Below the pieces are notes generated by a model. It was not told the origin of the DNA, did not search any database, and saw nothing but the letters and a program-made list of their open reading frames with translations. From Thiogranum longum (lineage in GTDB: Bacteria > Pseudomonadota > Gammaproteobacteria > DSM-19610): 64,000 bases of DNA. Every line of letters starts with the position of its first letter. Within the stretch, counting starts at the first letter, position 1. The position numbers were made by a program, and so were the translations under genes. The stretch lies in the NCBI RefSeq assembly GCF_004339085.1, contig NZ_SMFX01000001.1, positions 2,113,317 through 2,177,316 on the forward strand, read 5' to 3'. Below are positions 1 through 8,693 of the stretch, piece after piece.

Positions 1-248
1 AGCTGTAACAGATTCCGGATACTGATGTGCGTACGACCAATCTCCATGGAGATGGTGACCGGAATGTCGAGGATGACATCCATATTGGCTTCATTACCGG
101 CTGGCCCACCCGAGGTATCCTCGAGGTTTTCGAACTCGGCCGCTGCTGTATCCTCGCCACCCCCGGCTTCGGCTACAGCCTGTTCCGCCATGGCGTCATC
201 CCAGTCATCTGTGGGCTCTGTTTCCTGGCTTTCGTTTTCTTCACTCAT
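1..248 (-). CDS. fliN: FliN, flagellar motor switch protein (partial, N-terminus)
   Basis: The first 82 residues are visible and the gene runs off the left edge. The N-terminus is acidic and low-complexity, as in many gammaproteobacterial FliN proteins. It leads into the start of the SPOA/C-ring domain, where MDVILDIPVTISMEIGRT is typical of FliN just before its beta-barrel. FliN forms the base of the cytoplasmic C-ring with FliM and FliG. The ATG at 248 is preceded by GGAGAGG at good spacing. It is the third gene after fliL and fliM, 24 nt downstream of fliM, so it belongs to the fliLMN(OPQR) operon. Confidence 0.93.
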   Translation of the reverse strand, partial: MSEENESQETEPTDDWDDAMAEQAVAEAGGGEDTAAAEFENLEDTSGGPAGNEANMDVILDIPVTISMEIGRTHISIRNLLQ

Positions 249-272
249 TGGCCTCTCCTGCTGCCACTTCCA

Positions 273-1253
273 CTAATCGATCCGATCAGGGATAATTTTT
301 TTAACAATCTTGATAGCCCGGCTACCGTTATGGTTGCCGTACGTTCCACGAAATACCGGTGTTTCCTCTGCTTCCAGCATCACCAGCTCAGGCAAATCTA
401 CCGGTATCACATCGCCGGCCTGCAAACCGTTGATCTCGCGTAGTGACAGCGAGGTTTCCAGGAGCGTCGAGCTTAATTCGACTCTCGCTTCCTTCATTTC
501 CTCACGGATTGACCGCATCCAGCGTTCATCACGGTCAGAACTGTCACTCTGTACGCCTGCATCGAGCAAATCACGAATCGGCTCCACCATCGAATACGGC
601 ATTGTGACGTGAAGATCACCGCCACCTCCCTCAAGCTCAATGCGGAAAGTATTGACTACAACAACTTCTGTCGGGCTGACGATATTGGCAAAATGCGGAT
701 TGACTTCAGAACTCTGGTATTCAAAACCGAGTTCCATGACCGGCTTCCATGCCTGCATCAGGTCCTTGAAAGCGATCTCCAGCACCATATTGATAACGCG
801 CAACTCAGTAGGCGTAAACTCACGCCCCTCGATCTTGGTGTGGAAACGACCGCCACCGCCAAAGAAATTATCAACCAGCGCAAATACCAGCTTGGGTTCC
901 AGCACGAACAGTGCTGTACCTCGCAGTGGCTGCACCTTGACAAGGTTAAGGCTGGTTGGCACGAACAGGCTGTGCACATACTCGGCAAACTTGAGCATTT
1001 GTACGCCTGATACAGAAATCTCGCCGGCACGGCGTAACATATTGAACAGACTGATGCGGAAGTAACGGGCGAAACGCTCGTTAATCATCTCCAGCGTCGG
1101 CATACGACCGCGAACAATGCGGTCCTGGCTGGCAAAGTCGTAACCGCGGACTTCGCCTTCCGGCAATTCCTCGTCTGATTCAGTTTCTACGTCGCCGCCG
1201 GACACACCGTGTAACAGCGCATCAATTTCATCCTGTGAGAGAAGATCATTCAA
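273..1253 (-). CDS. fliM: FliM, flagellar motor switch protein
   Basis: A 326-residue protein of normal FliM length. Its N-terminus, LSQDEIDALLHG (residues 5-16), is the conserved CheY-P-binding segment. A CheC-like middle domain follows (about 45-230) and a SPOA domain at the C-terminus. It sits in the C-ring between FliG and FliN and switches rotation on CheY-P binding. The start is a TTG with AAGG about 10 nt upstream; the nearby ATG is out of frame. It lies 12 nt downstream of fliL in the same operon. Confidence 0.96.
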   Translation of the reverse strand: MNDLLSQDEIDALLHGVSGGDVETESDEELPEGEVRGYDFASQDRIVRGRMPTLEMINERFARYFRISLFNMLRRAGEISVSGVQMLKFAEYVHSLFVPTSLNLVKVQPLRGTALFVLEPKLVFALVDNFFGGGGRFHTKIEGREFTPTELRVINMVLEIAFKDLMQAWKPVMELGFEYQSSEVNPHFANIVSPTEVVVVNTFRIELEGGGGDLHVTMPYSMVEPIRDLLDAGVQSDSSDRDERWMRSIREEMKEARVELSSTLLETSLSLREINGLQAGDVIPVDLPELVMLEAEETPVFRGTYGNHNGSRAIKIVKKIIPDRID

Positions 1254-1265
1254 TGTGGGATCGCC

Positions 1266-1835
1266 TTATTGCATGACAAAGCTGGTGAAGTAGACATTCT
1301 CGACACCCGGTTCGCCGGTTTCGGCTTTCAGCACTTCCTGAACCGCGACAAGTGTTTCCTGGCGAAGTTTTTCCATGCCTTCGCGGGTATCGAGCGCAAC
1401 AGGGTCCTGGGACTTGAACAAAAACACCAGGTTATTACGAATGGCCGGACGATGTTCCTTGATCTGTTCTACAACCTCCGGGTTGCGGGTACCGGCTTCA
1501 ACCGTTATCTGCAAAAAACGTACGTCCGTATCACCACTGAAGTTCACAACAAAGGGCGGATCCAGCGGGACATAACTCAATGGCGCTTTGGGTTCCTTTT
1601 TCTTACCCTTGGCTTTCTTTTCGGCACCCTTTGCTGGCTTGTCCTTACTGTCGGTTTCCTCTGCGACAGCCTCATCGTCGCCGCCAAGTACGCCGGTCAA
1701 CACCAGTGTTGCTGCTGCCGATACACTCAACAGCACGACCACCAGTGCGATTATGATAATCATCTTCTTTGAACCCGATTTTGGCTTCTCATCGCCGCCG
1801 TCGATATCAAGGTCCAGATCGTCTTCCTTAGCCAT
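1266..1835 (-). CDS. fliL: FliL, flagellar basal-body-associated protein
   Basis: A 189-residue inner-membrane protein with an acidic, Lys-rich cytoplasmic N-terminus, one transmembrane helix (about 25-47), a charged low-complexity linker (about 55-85, rich in K/E/A) and a periplasmic FliL domain that ends VYFTSFVMQ, typical of the family. FliL associates with the stator and motor. The ATG at 1835 has AGGGGA upstream; an in-frame TTG two codons earlier is less likely. It is the first gene of the fliLMN operon, with a sigma54 promoter about 35-50 nt upstream. Confidence 0.93.
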   Translation of the reverse strand: MAKEDDLDLDIDGGDEKPKSGSKKMIIIIALVVVLLSVSAAATLVLTGVLGGDDEAVAEETDSKDKPAKGAEKKAKGKKKEPKAPLSYVPLDPPFVVNFSGDTDVRFLQITVEAGTRNPEVVEQIKEHRPAIRNNLVFLFKSQDPVALDTREGMEKLRQETLVAVQEVLKAETGEPGVENVYFTSFVMQ

Positions 1836-1870
1836 TTGCAAATCCCCTTATGCTTTCAACTACGGGATTA

Positions 1871-1885
1871 GCAAGACGTATGCCA
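1871..1885 (-). promoter_or_regulatory. sigma54 promoter of fliLMN
   Basis: The minus strand reads TGGCAT-ACGTC-TTGCTAA, with GG and GC spaced as required for RpoN. It lies 36 nt upstream of the fliL ATG. A FleQ/FleR-dependent origin for this operon is expected in gammaproteobacteria. Confidence 0.8.
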
Positions 1886-2100
1886 CGAAACCGGTTTGCA
1901 ATATTTCTATTATTTACAGTTGGTTATAGATGCTTAATTTTCGTGCGACAGAGTTTTGACTAAATTGACACCTATCAGCCGACGAAAGTCTGGCTGGGTA
2001 AGGTGAAAGAAAGGGTGGAGAATTTTGTAATCAGCTCACCAGTACTGTCCTGACTGGCAGCTTCCTTTCAGTGAATGGTGGTTGAAATCGTCACGAGTGA

Positions 2101-2269
2101 GGCACTTTTTCACCGTCAACGGTTTGCCCGCTACGCGGGTTCCCTGCGCTTCTCGCGACAGGTGGCGCGATTCCAAACTCGCGGTTTCTGCGAAACCACT
2201 CAAACAGGGATCGCTTCTTCCACCTGTCACTGCGATGCTCGGCTGCACCGAAGCCGGTGAAAAAGTGCC
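2101..2269 (+). repeat. Structured palindromic repeat, copy A
   Basis: A 169-bp element with perfect 15-bp terminal inverted repeats (GGCACTTTTTCACCG at 2101-2115; its complement at 2255-2269). Internal hairpins include CCCGC-TAC-GCGGG and GGTTTC-TGC-GAAACC (2183-2197), plus a distant pairing GACAGGTGG/CCACCTGTC. A second copy in opposite orientation lies at 4254-4446. The cores of the two copies are nearly identical, but the terminal arms and the central hairpin differ in sequence while staying self-complementary. It could be a non-autonomous mobile repeat or a structured RNA/DNA element. Confidence 0.8.
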
Positions 2270-2345
2270 ACACCCGTAACTTGTTCGGTGCATGCCCTGT
2301 GAATGACCGTCTTCGGCCACAACCGGACCTTTAGCGTAATGCAAA

Positions 2346-2367
2346 ACGGCGACCCGAAGGCCGCCGT
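2346..2367 (-). terminator. Rho-independent terminator after the beta-helix protein
   Basis: On the minus strand, ACGGCGGCC-TTCG-GGTCGCCGT forms a 9-bp stem (one G-U pair) with a UUCG tetraloop, followed directly by a TTTT run. It begins 7 nt after the stop codon at 2374. Confidence 0.88.
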
Positions 2368-2373
2368 CTATAG

Positions 2374-3786
2374 TTATGGCTCCGGCTCCCCTCTACACCT
2401 ACCTGTTGTTGTGTCGAACCAAGGTCCGGCAGTAATACACGAGCTATCGTATACCATCATATGAGGATGGAGCGGGGCTGTTCCAGTATCACAGTTCCCA
2501 CCGTTGTCACAGTCGGTTTCAACAAAGGTATCAGCGCCCTGAACTGAAATTATATCAGGCGGCGTATCACTCTGTGGCCATTGAAACGGTGACTGGATCG
2601 GATTACTTGAAGTGGATGCGGCCCTTTTAGCAATACCGTTCCCCGAGGCGGCGACATTGAATGCCGTGTCCACGATATGAGCTTTCGCATCTTGTACGGT
2701 TACTATACCCGATACGCTAATATCAGTACTAGCTGACCCATTCGCTATGGCACTTATGATGCCGCCGTGCATATGGAACGTACTATTTGCCGTTGCTTTA
2801 ACTCCGTTGATGCAACAACCGCCGCCAAATGTCGCCCCAACTTCAGTAATACTACGTACCGCCGAACCAAATACTTGCATTGTCGCGCTGTCAATGAGCT
2901 CTATTGCCACGCTGGTGCTTGTCCCTGAAACAGTTGCAATAGCATTTATCTCGCCTCCATAAAACCAGTGTTCGCTGAAACACTCGTTTAGAAAACCCTT
3001 AATAGTCACGCCGCCTTTTGCTGTCACTTTGGAGCCAAACCAATAGTGAATCGGCCGGTTTGATTTCGGTGCACAGAGACCGTTACCGGCACCCCCATAA
3101 TCCCACCAACCAAAAACACTTGAAATAGAACCAATTCCCTCTGCCAATACTTCCACGTTTGAGTAAGAAGAGCTCCCAGCGCCACTCCAAATGACACCAG
3201 CCGTTACGTCTCCATTTGCACCGCCCGGTGTTGCTTTGATCTTTAGATCCTGAACAGACAAATTATCACAATCGTGCCCCCACAGTTCCGGCATAATAGT
3301 ATTGTCGCGCCCAGATCCTCTGTACGTAATATGTCCTACCTCCCAGCACTCAAAGAAAGCACCTTGTTCGATAAAATTACCTGGCCCGATATCGACCAGT
3401 AAAGGCGAGTTAACACTCGGCTTTGGCTGTCTAACGAAGTGAATCCAGTTATCGAGAACGCCGAGAGATGTAAAACAGTCATCGAGGGTTCCGCAATCCT
3501 TGCGAAGCTGTACGACAGCAGCATCAGCATTAATTACTGGGGTATGTAGCGTTGTAATTCTACTGTCGATAGCCGCAATATCACCTTCGGCCGTCGTAAT
3601 CCTACTTTCGGCCGCCGAAATATCACTTTGTGCCGTTGCAATATCACCTTCTGCCGTTGTAACTCTACCTTCAAGGGCCTCCAATTCCGGATCATGTGTT
3701 GCGAACGAAATAAGCGGCATTGCTGTTAAGAGCGCTATCGTAAGTAGTTTTCCTAAATATGAGTTTATATTCATTAGTGTTTTCAT
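2374..3786 (-). CDS. Secreted coiled-coil/beta-helix-like protein, unknown function
   Basis: A 470-residue protein that I do not recognise as a named family. An N-terminal signal peptide (Lys at 2, hydrophobic to about residue 29, AxA-like end at SFA) is followed by a heptad-like coiled-coil repeat (about 33-80; repeated TTAEGDIA and SRITT units). The remainder is Gly/Ser/Ala/Val-rich, with short strand-like repeats that suggest a right-handed beta-helix or tail-fibre fold. The C-terminus has several Cys residues. Its terminator and flanking inverted repeats (copies A and B) make it a self-contained unit lying between fliL and a GGDEF-EAL gene, which breaks the normal fliK-fliL order. This suggests acquisition as a cassette. 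An adhesin or surface-fibre role is a guess. Confidence 0.6.
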   Translation of the reverse strand: MKTLMNINSYLGKLLTIALLTAMPLISFATHDPELEALEGRVTTAEGDIATAQSDISAAESRITTAEGDIAAIDSRITTLHTPVINADAAVVQLRKDCGTLDDCFTSLGVLDNWIHFVRQPKPSVNSPLLVDIGPGNFIEQGAFFECWEVGHITYRGSGRDNTIMPELWGHDCDNLSVQDLKIKATPGGANGDVTAGVIWSGAGSSSYSNVEVLAEGIGSISSVFGWWDYGGAGNGLCAPKSNRPIHYWFGSKVTAKGGVTIKGFLNECFSEHWFYGGEINAIATVSGTSTSVAIELIDSATMQVFGSAVRSITEVGATFGGGCCINGVKATANSTFHMHGGIISAIANGSASTDISVSGIVTVQDAKAHIVDTAFNVAASGNGIAKRAASTSSNPIQSPFQWPQSDTPPDIISVQGADTFVETDCDNGGNCDTGTAPLHPHMMVYDSSCITAGPWFDTTTGRCRGEPEP

Positions 3787-4077
3787 GCATCCTCCATAAT
3801 GACGTGATTTAGCCCAACCTCAGGCAATGGTTGTAACAAACTTCAGATGGGAACTACGGAACTGCTGGGGCTTATTCTAGACCCCTGAAAGCAGAGTACT
3901 TATAAGGAGTTTGAAAGGCAAACGCGCATAAGTCGGTCATGCAAGTCTGTATGCGATTTTCTTGGGAGGTGTGCAATTCTAGTTAAATCCCGAATGACCG
4001 TTTAGGGTCGTACCCTGCCTGTTGAAGGAACCACGGGCATTCTGAGCTATCCAATGGGCGGTTTACCGGCGACTTCC

Positions 4078-4122
4078 CGTCATTGCGGTGCCTTGACCCG
4101 CAAGGGTAAGGTACCCGTAATG
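4078..4122. repeat. REP-like imperfect hairpin
   Basis: A GTCATTGCGG arm pairs imperfectly with CCCGTAATGAC around a GACCC-GCAA-GGGTA centre. It resembles the short intergenic palindromes scattered in many gammaproteobacterial genomes. It may end transcripts or be a REP-type repeat. Confidence 0.5.
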
Positions 4123-4253
4123 ACATGAGAAGGACGAATTCGGATCGTTTCCGGAAGTACATGCAAACAGGACTCACTGAATACCAGGACGTGGATTCCA
4201 GCTTATATCGGAATGACGTAAGTGAGCGCGAAGAATCTGCCGCAAAGTTTCAG

Positions 4254-4446
4254 GCGCTGGCTTGCCGGGGTTTTCCGGTTCGTCGGTGCAGCCGAGCATC
4301 GCAGTGACAGGTGGATGAAGCGATCCCTGTTTGAGCGGCTCACGCTGTGAGCAGCGAGTTTGGGGTCGCGCCACATGTCGCGAGAAGCGCAGGGAACCCG
4401 CGCAGCGGGCAAACCGTTGAACCGGAAAACCCCGGCAAGCCAGCGC
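4254..4446 (-). repeat. Structured palindromic repeat, copy B (inverted)
   Basis: Perfect 28-bp terminal inverted repeats (4254-4281 and 4419-4446). In the minus orientation the core matches copy A closely. The central hairpin is GCTCAC-AGC-GTGAGC (plus coordinates 4338-4352) where copy A has GGTTTC-TGC-GAAACC, so both sides of the stem have changed together. The outer arms also differ from copy A but remain complementary. With copy A it brackets the secreted-protein gene. Confidence 0.82.
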
Positions 4447-4538
4447 TATCACCGCAACCTGCAATCTTTACAGGAATGTGTTTATTGTCTGGAGACTACT
4501 TCACTACGTTCGCAGTGATGCGGGCGGGAAGAATAAAC

Positions 4539-6788
4539 TCAGTGTGTGGAGTGTGAAAGCCACTCGCGGAAACCGGCATCCGGCAGCGGTTTGCTGATGT
4601 AGAAGCCCTGCACCAGGTCACAACCCAGACCCTTCAGTTGTTCGCGCACTCCCTGGGCTTCAACACCCTCGGCGACAACCTTGCAATTCAGGTTATGTCC
4701 CAGTTCGATAATAGAACGCACAATGGCAACATCACGCGGGTCATTGGCCATATCCTGCAGGAAGGACTGGTCAATTTTCAGGGTATTGATGGGGAGACGC
4801 TTGAGGTACGACAACGAGGAATAACCCGTCCCGAAATCATCAATGGCTATTGAAACGCCAAGCTTGCTGAGTTCTTCCAGGATGCCTGCGCCATGATCAA
4901 GATCCGCCATCAGGGTATCTTCTGTAATTTCCACTTCCAGTTGTGAACCATCGACACCGGCCTTCAGCAGCGCCTGCCGGATCCCTGCAATCAGGCCCGG
5001 GGAGTGGAATGAGCGTGCAGATACGTTGATAGAAATTGCAACGGGCTCGCCACCCACCTGCCACTGCTTGCTGTGTGCAAGGGCGGTATCCAGCACCCAG
5101 TCGGTAATCGGCGAGATCATGCCGAGCTGTTCGGCAACGGAGATAAACCGCTTCGGCAATACCAGCCCCTGCTGTGGGTGTTGCCAGCGCAACAAAGCTT
5201 CTGCGCCGCAGATCCGCCCGCTTGCCAGGTCAATTTTCGGCTGGTAATGCAGTTCAAATTCTTCACGCTCAAGCGCACCGTGCAATTGCCCGGAGAATTG
5301 CAGGTGCTCGGTAGCTGAAGCATCTTCTTCGGTTTCAAAAAACAGGAATGGCGCTGAATTCCACTTGGCCCGGTACATGGCGCTGTCGGCGTGACTGGCC
5401 AGTGAGTGCGGGTCTTCGCCATGCTGCGGGTACACCGCGATCCCGATAGAACTGCTCAGGCAAAGTTCGCGCCCCTTGAAGCTAAAAGGTGCGCTCAAGG
5501 CACTCATCACCTCACGCGCCACACGTTCTGCCGCTTTTTCGGCATCCTGCACCATTGGCAGGACAATGCCGAATTCATCGCCTCCCAGTCGAGCCAGCGT
5601 ATCGGTATCGCGCAATAATTTCTGTACGCGCTCTGCGATCTTGCGCAACAACTCGTCACCGGCCTCATGTCCGAGTGTATCGTTGTACATTTTGAACTGG
5701 TTGATATCCAGCACCATCACCGCAAGTGATGCACCGGGATTACGTCGCGCCACAGCCAGGGCGGAAGCAAGTCGGTCGTACCACAGGGTTCTGTTGGCAA
5801 GACCGGTGACTTCATCCTGGGTAGACAACTGTTCGAGACGCTCCCGATCATTACGCAGGTCGGTAACATCTTCCATCAGGCAGTGCACGCGAAGTACACG
5901 ACCACGCCGGTTTGCGGTCGGATAAAAGGCCATTCGATACCAGCGATTGCTTTCCTGTTCGTTATTGACAGGTATTTCCAGCTGTACTGAATTCCCGTCA
6001 ATCACCTGCTGCCAGGCGGTAAGGACACGTTCACGCTCGGAGCCGGGGATGCGGAAGAAACACGGGATGGGTGCCTCCATTTCATCACTGCAAAATGCCT
6101 GGGTACCGGGGCTGGCGTAAGTGATGCGGTTCGATTCGATATCCACCGTCCACAGCAGTTGGGGGATATTGCTCAGCAGCTCACCGGCAAGATCCTGCTC
6201 ATGCCCCAGCTCGTCCCGCTGGCTGGTGAGCTGCTCAACCGCCGCTCGCCAGTAACCCTCGCAGGTAATCGCCATATCGCGGAAAACGACTTTGAGCAAC
6301 GCGCATTCCAGCGCATCCCGGTCACCGGCATCAATAGCCGGCTCGTGGGCGATGAGTTGCTTCAAATGATCGACAAACAGACGATAGGCACCGATCGACC
6401 AGACGGGTTTGACACCCCAACGGTGATGAGTACGGCCGACTCGCTCACTTTCGGCGGTAGCTTTCTCATCAATGTCGCCGTTCAGAAGGCCGAGCTGATG
6501 TTCCAGCTGGCCACGCACCAGGTCACCGATATTTCCGCCCTGTCGTTCATAGGCGTACAGGACGTCGGCAATGTCCGGATTATCGAACATGTAGTTATAG
6601 GTTTTTTCAGCGAAGCCGGCCGCGCCTTGTGCCAGAATGTCCTGGTAACGTTCAAGCAGCAGGGTATCTTCCCCGGTCAGCTGAAGGACGTAATTGATTT
6701 CCTTGCCGGCAACAGGATGCGAGGATTTTCGTCGTGCGCTGGCCCGCTCCTCCTTCGGTCGCCTGCGCTTGCTCGTGGGTGTTGGCAT
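4539..6788 (-). CDS. Globin-coupled GGDEF-EAL c-di-GMP enzyme
   Basis: A 749-residue soluble protein. A basic N-terminal tail precedes a globin-coupled sensor domain (about 28-185), with the proximal-His motif VGRTHHRWGV giving His121 as the likely haem ligand. A PAS-like segment follows (about 200-312), then GGDEF (about 320-480), with GGDEF intact at 402-406 and an RxxD inhibitory site at 393-396. The EAL domain (about 495-745) has EALLRW at 530-535, the DDFGTGYSS motif and EGVE intact. Both catalytic domains look competent, so it may switch between making and breaking c-di-GMP on O2 binding. The ATG at 6788 has GGA 7 nt upstream. It sits between fliK and the secreted-protein gene, and c-di-GMP control of motility is a natural role. 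Confidence 0.93.
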   Translation of the reverse strand: MPTPTSKRRRPKEERASARRKSSHPVAGKEINYVLQLTGEDTLLLERYQDILAQGAAGFAEKTYNYMFDNPDIADVLYAYERQGGNIGDLVRGQLEHQLGLLNGDIDEKATAESERVGRTHHRWGVKPVWSIGAYRLFVDHLKQLIAHEPAIDAGDRDALECALLKVVFRDMAITCEGYWRAAVEQLTSQRDELGHEQDLAGELLSNIPQLLWTVDIESNRITYASPGTQAFCSDEMEAPIPCFFRIPGSERERVLTAWQQVIDGNSVQLEIPVNNEQESNRWYRMAFYPTANRRGRVLRVHCLMEDVTDLRNDRERLEQLSTQDEVTGLANRTLWYDRLASALAVARRNPGASLAVMVLDINQFKMYNDTLGHEAGDELLRKIAERVQKLLRDTDTLARLGGDEFGIVLPMVQDAEKAAERVAREVMSALSAPFSFKGRELCLSSSIGIAVYPQHGEDPHSLASHADSAMYRAKWNSAPFLFFETEEDASATEHLQFSGQLHGALEREEFELHYQPKIDLASGRICGAEALLRWQHPQQGLVLPKRFISVAEQLGMISPITDWVLDTALAHSKQWQVGGEPVAISINVSARSFHSPGLIAGIRQALLKAGVDGSQLEVEITEDTLMADLDHGAGILEELSKLGVSIAIDDFGTGYSSLSYLKRLPINTLKIDQSFLQDMANDPRDVAIVRSIIELGHNLNCKVVAEGVEAQGVREQLKGLGCDLVQGFYISKPLPDAGFREWLSHSTH

Positions 6789-6910
6789 TGCCAAATCCAG
6801 CGTTGTTATAATTGTGTCAAAACGTTATCACAGGCAGATGCATAAGTACAATCAGTCTGTTAGCAAAACATTCTCGTCGCACGCTGACATTCCCCTGCAA
6901 TTTTGAGTGC

Positions 6911-8164
6911 TTAGGCAAACAAGTCGAGCCGCCCGCTGGCCGGCAGTAAATACAGGGGGGTTTCCCGGCTGATCTCGGCCTCTCCTTCGGCACCAAAGAC
7001 CGCATTTCTGCCTTGTCTTGCTTCATCCTGCCGGCCATCCGCTGCGGCCTGATGCCCGGAGAAAGAATGGCCTGACACATCCACCTCGGCAAGTTCTACC
7101 CCGGCATTGTCAAACATGTCGCGCAAGCGTGGCAAGGATGCCTCCAGCGCCTCACGCACAACGGTATGTGCCGATGTGAAATGTACATTTGCCTGCTCGT
7201 TCGTAACCTGGATGCGGACCTCCATAGGCCCCAGGTGGGCCGGATTAAGCTTGATACTGGCACGCTGGACACCCTGACCGACCATCCACTGCAGACGTTC
7301 ACCCAGCGCCTTGTCCCAGCCGGCCTGGTTGAAAGGCGCATTGAGAGCGACGGTCTGTAACGCCGCGGGCTGCTGTACGGCCGGGGCAGTGGGCGGAGTT
7401 GGTGTCAGGGAACCCAGCGCACCCAGAAGACTGTCATTGCGTGGTAATGCCTCGGTCATACCGCTGGCTGAGCGGACTTCGGCCGCCAGCCGGCTGAAAA
7501 GTGTCGCGGCTTCATGCTGTGAATTGCCCTCCTGCCGGGTCATGCTGAGTGACATGAATTCACCCCCGTGTCGGGCCTGCCCGGCCGGGCCGCGATGGGC
7601 AGCGGTTTCTGGCGATTCGCCATCCATGGCGGCCTGATTTGACGTGCTACCAGACAACATAGCTGACATCGGGTTTTTCACCGGTAACCCAGGATGCTCC
7701 TGGGCCGCCCGTGCGTTATAACCCGGTAAACTGCGCAACAGACCGGTATCGATCGATGCCGCAAGCTGTGGGTTCTCTTCAATAAACTGGTGAATAGCGA
7801 TTGCGACCGCCTGATCGGGATCAAGATCTGTGTCTACAGACACGGCCTCAAGCTTCTCACGGATACCTTCAAGGACGGCATCGGGATCGAGGCCCTCGGC
7901 CCCGGCGGCATCCAGTACCTGCTGCAGAAGCGGCAACAGCTTGCCTTCAGGCGGCAAGACTTGCTCTGACAGTGATATTGCATCCAGACCCTCGGCAGCT
8001 GTGCCCGGCGTTTCACCCAACGCCCCGACCGCCTGCTGAAGCAGCGGTCCGAATTGCCCTCCTTTGGAAGCAAGATATTGATTTAGTACACCTTCACCCT
8101 GTGGCAGGGCGGCTGTATCTACGCCTGCTGAAGGTACCGGTAGTGTTGGCAAGGACGCATTCAT
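6911..8164 (-). CDS. fliK: FliK, flagellar hook-length control protein
   Basis: A 417-residue protein with a long, poorly conserved Ala/Gln/Pro/Leu-rich N-terminal region. The conserved FliK C-terminal domain (about 290-385) is recognisable from WDKALGERLQWMV and LNPAHLGPMEVRI. FliK is exported and measures the hook, switching export specificity through FlhB. ATG at 8164 is chosen because AGGAG lies 7 nt upstream; an upstream in-frame ATG has no such signal. It has its own sigma54 promoter in the gap after fliJ. Normally fliL follows; here other genes intervene. Confidence 0.92.
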   Translation of the reverse strand: MNASLPTLPVPSAGVDTAALPQGEGVLNQYLASKGGQFGPLLQQAVGALGETPGTAAEGLDAISLSEQVLPPEGKLLPLLQQVLDAAGAEGLDPDAVLEGIREKLEAVSVDTDLDPDQAVAIAIHQFIEENPQLAASIDTGLLRSLPGYNARAAQEHPGLPVKNPMSAMLSGSTSNQAAMDGESPETAAHRGPAGQARHGGEFMSLSMTRQEGNSQHEAATLFSRLAAEVRSASGMTEALPRNDSLLGALGSLTPTPPTAPAVQQPAALQTVALNAPFNQAGWDKALGERLQWMVGQGVQRASIKLNPAHLGPMEVRIQVTNEQANVHFTSAHTVVREALEASLPRLRDMFDNAGVELAEVDVSGHSFSGHQAAADGRQDEARQGRNAVFGAEGEAEISRETPLYLLPASGRLDLFA

Positions 8165-8208
8165 CCCGTTGCTCCTGATTCGACCCAAGTTGTCTGTCTG
8201 TTAACAGA

Positions 8209-8223
8209 GCAATGGGCGTGCCA
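8209..8223 (-). promoter_or_regulatory. sigma54 promoter of fliK
   Basis: The minus strand reads TGGCAC-GCCCA-TTGCT, a consensus RpoN site. It lies in the 68-bp gap between the fliJ stop and the fliK start, 45 nt upstream of the ATG. Confidence 0.85.
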
Positions 8224-8232
8224 GTTTCCCGG

Positions 8233-8682
8233 TTACCGCGATTTATTCATTGGCCGCTGGGCGCGTTCGTCCTGTTCCTGTTGTTCCAGACGGTCACTGT
8301 TTTTCTGTTCCTCGCTGCGATATCGCTCGATCACCTTGTCGATGGCCTGATGGCGACTGCGTGTTTCCACCCACTGTTGTCGAGTCAGTTCATGCTGACT
8401 GGTGCACTGGACAATAATGGCTTCCTGCTGATGAATCGCCTCGTTGAGGCGAGACAGGAATACCCGGTAATCCTGCAACCGGTTGGCATTAAGTCCCTGC
8501 CCGCCGGATGTCTGGAAAGACTGGCTGTACTGGTTCCGATAGGCGCACAGCTCTTCCAGCCTGGCGCGCTGGGCATCGAGAAACTGCTGACTCTGTCCCA
8601 GTTTCTGTACAGCGGCCTGCTCGCGTGATTCCGCGACTCGCTGTACAGGTTTCATGCGTTTTGATCGACTCATGGCGTGCAA
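8233..8682 (-). CDS. fliJ: FliJ, flagellar export chaperone/ATPase stalk
   Basis: A 149-residue, highly charged, Gln-rich protein predicted to be almost wholly coiled coil, as FliJ is. It forms the central stalk of the FliI export ATPase and escorts chaperones. TTG at 8682 is chosen because GAGG lies 9 nt upstream, while the ATG at 8673 would be 18 nt away; the latter remains possible. It follows fliI by 11 nt in the fliE-J operon. Confidence 0.88.
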   Translation of the reverse strand: MHAMSRSKRMKPVQRVAESREQAAVQKLGQSQQFLDAQRARLEELCAYRNQYSQSFQTSGGQGLNANRLQDYRVFLSRLNEAIHQQEAIIVQCTSQHELTRQQWVETRSRHQAIDKVIERYRSEEQKNSDRLEQQEQDERAQRPMNKSR

Positions 8683-8693
8683 CGTCTTTTTCC

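Larger units (their letters stand above)
1836..2373. other. fliL upstream region with a structured repeat
   Basis: There is no convincing gene here. The stretch holds the fliL sigma54 promoter, repeat copy A (2101-2269) and the terminator of the adjacent secreted-protein gene (2346-2367). Short open frames across the repeat are by-products of its palindromic sequence and have no recognisable protein character. Confidence 0.7.
3787..4538. other. Intergenic region with repeat copy B and a REP-like hairpin
   Basis: No gene is supported in these 750 bp. The stretch contains the leader of the secreted-protein gene, an imperfect hairpin at about 4078-4122, a short ATTCC/GGAAT inverted pair near 4196-4214, and repeat copy B (4254-4446). 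Confidence 0.65.

Noticed and set aside
2036..4464. Open frames of 60-100 codons across the two repeat copies (2036-2344, 2091-2273, 4174-4464)
   Set aside because: They arise on both strands of a palindromic, GC-rich repeat, have no protein-family character or ribosome site, and differ between copies where the repeat structure is kept.
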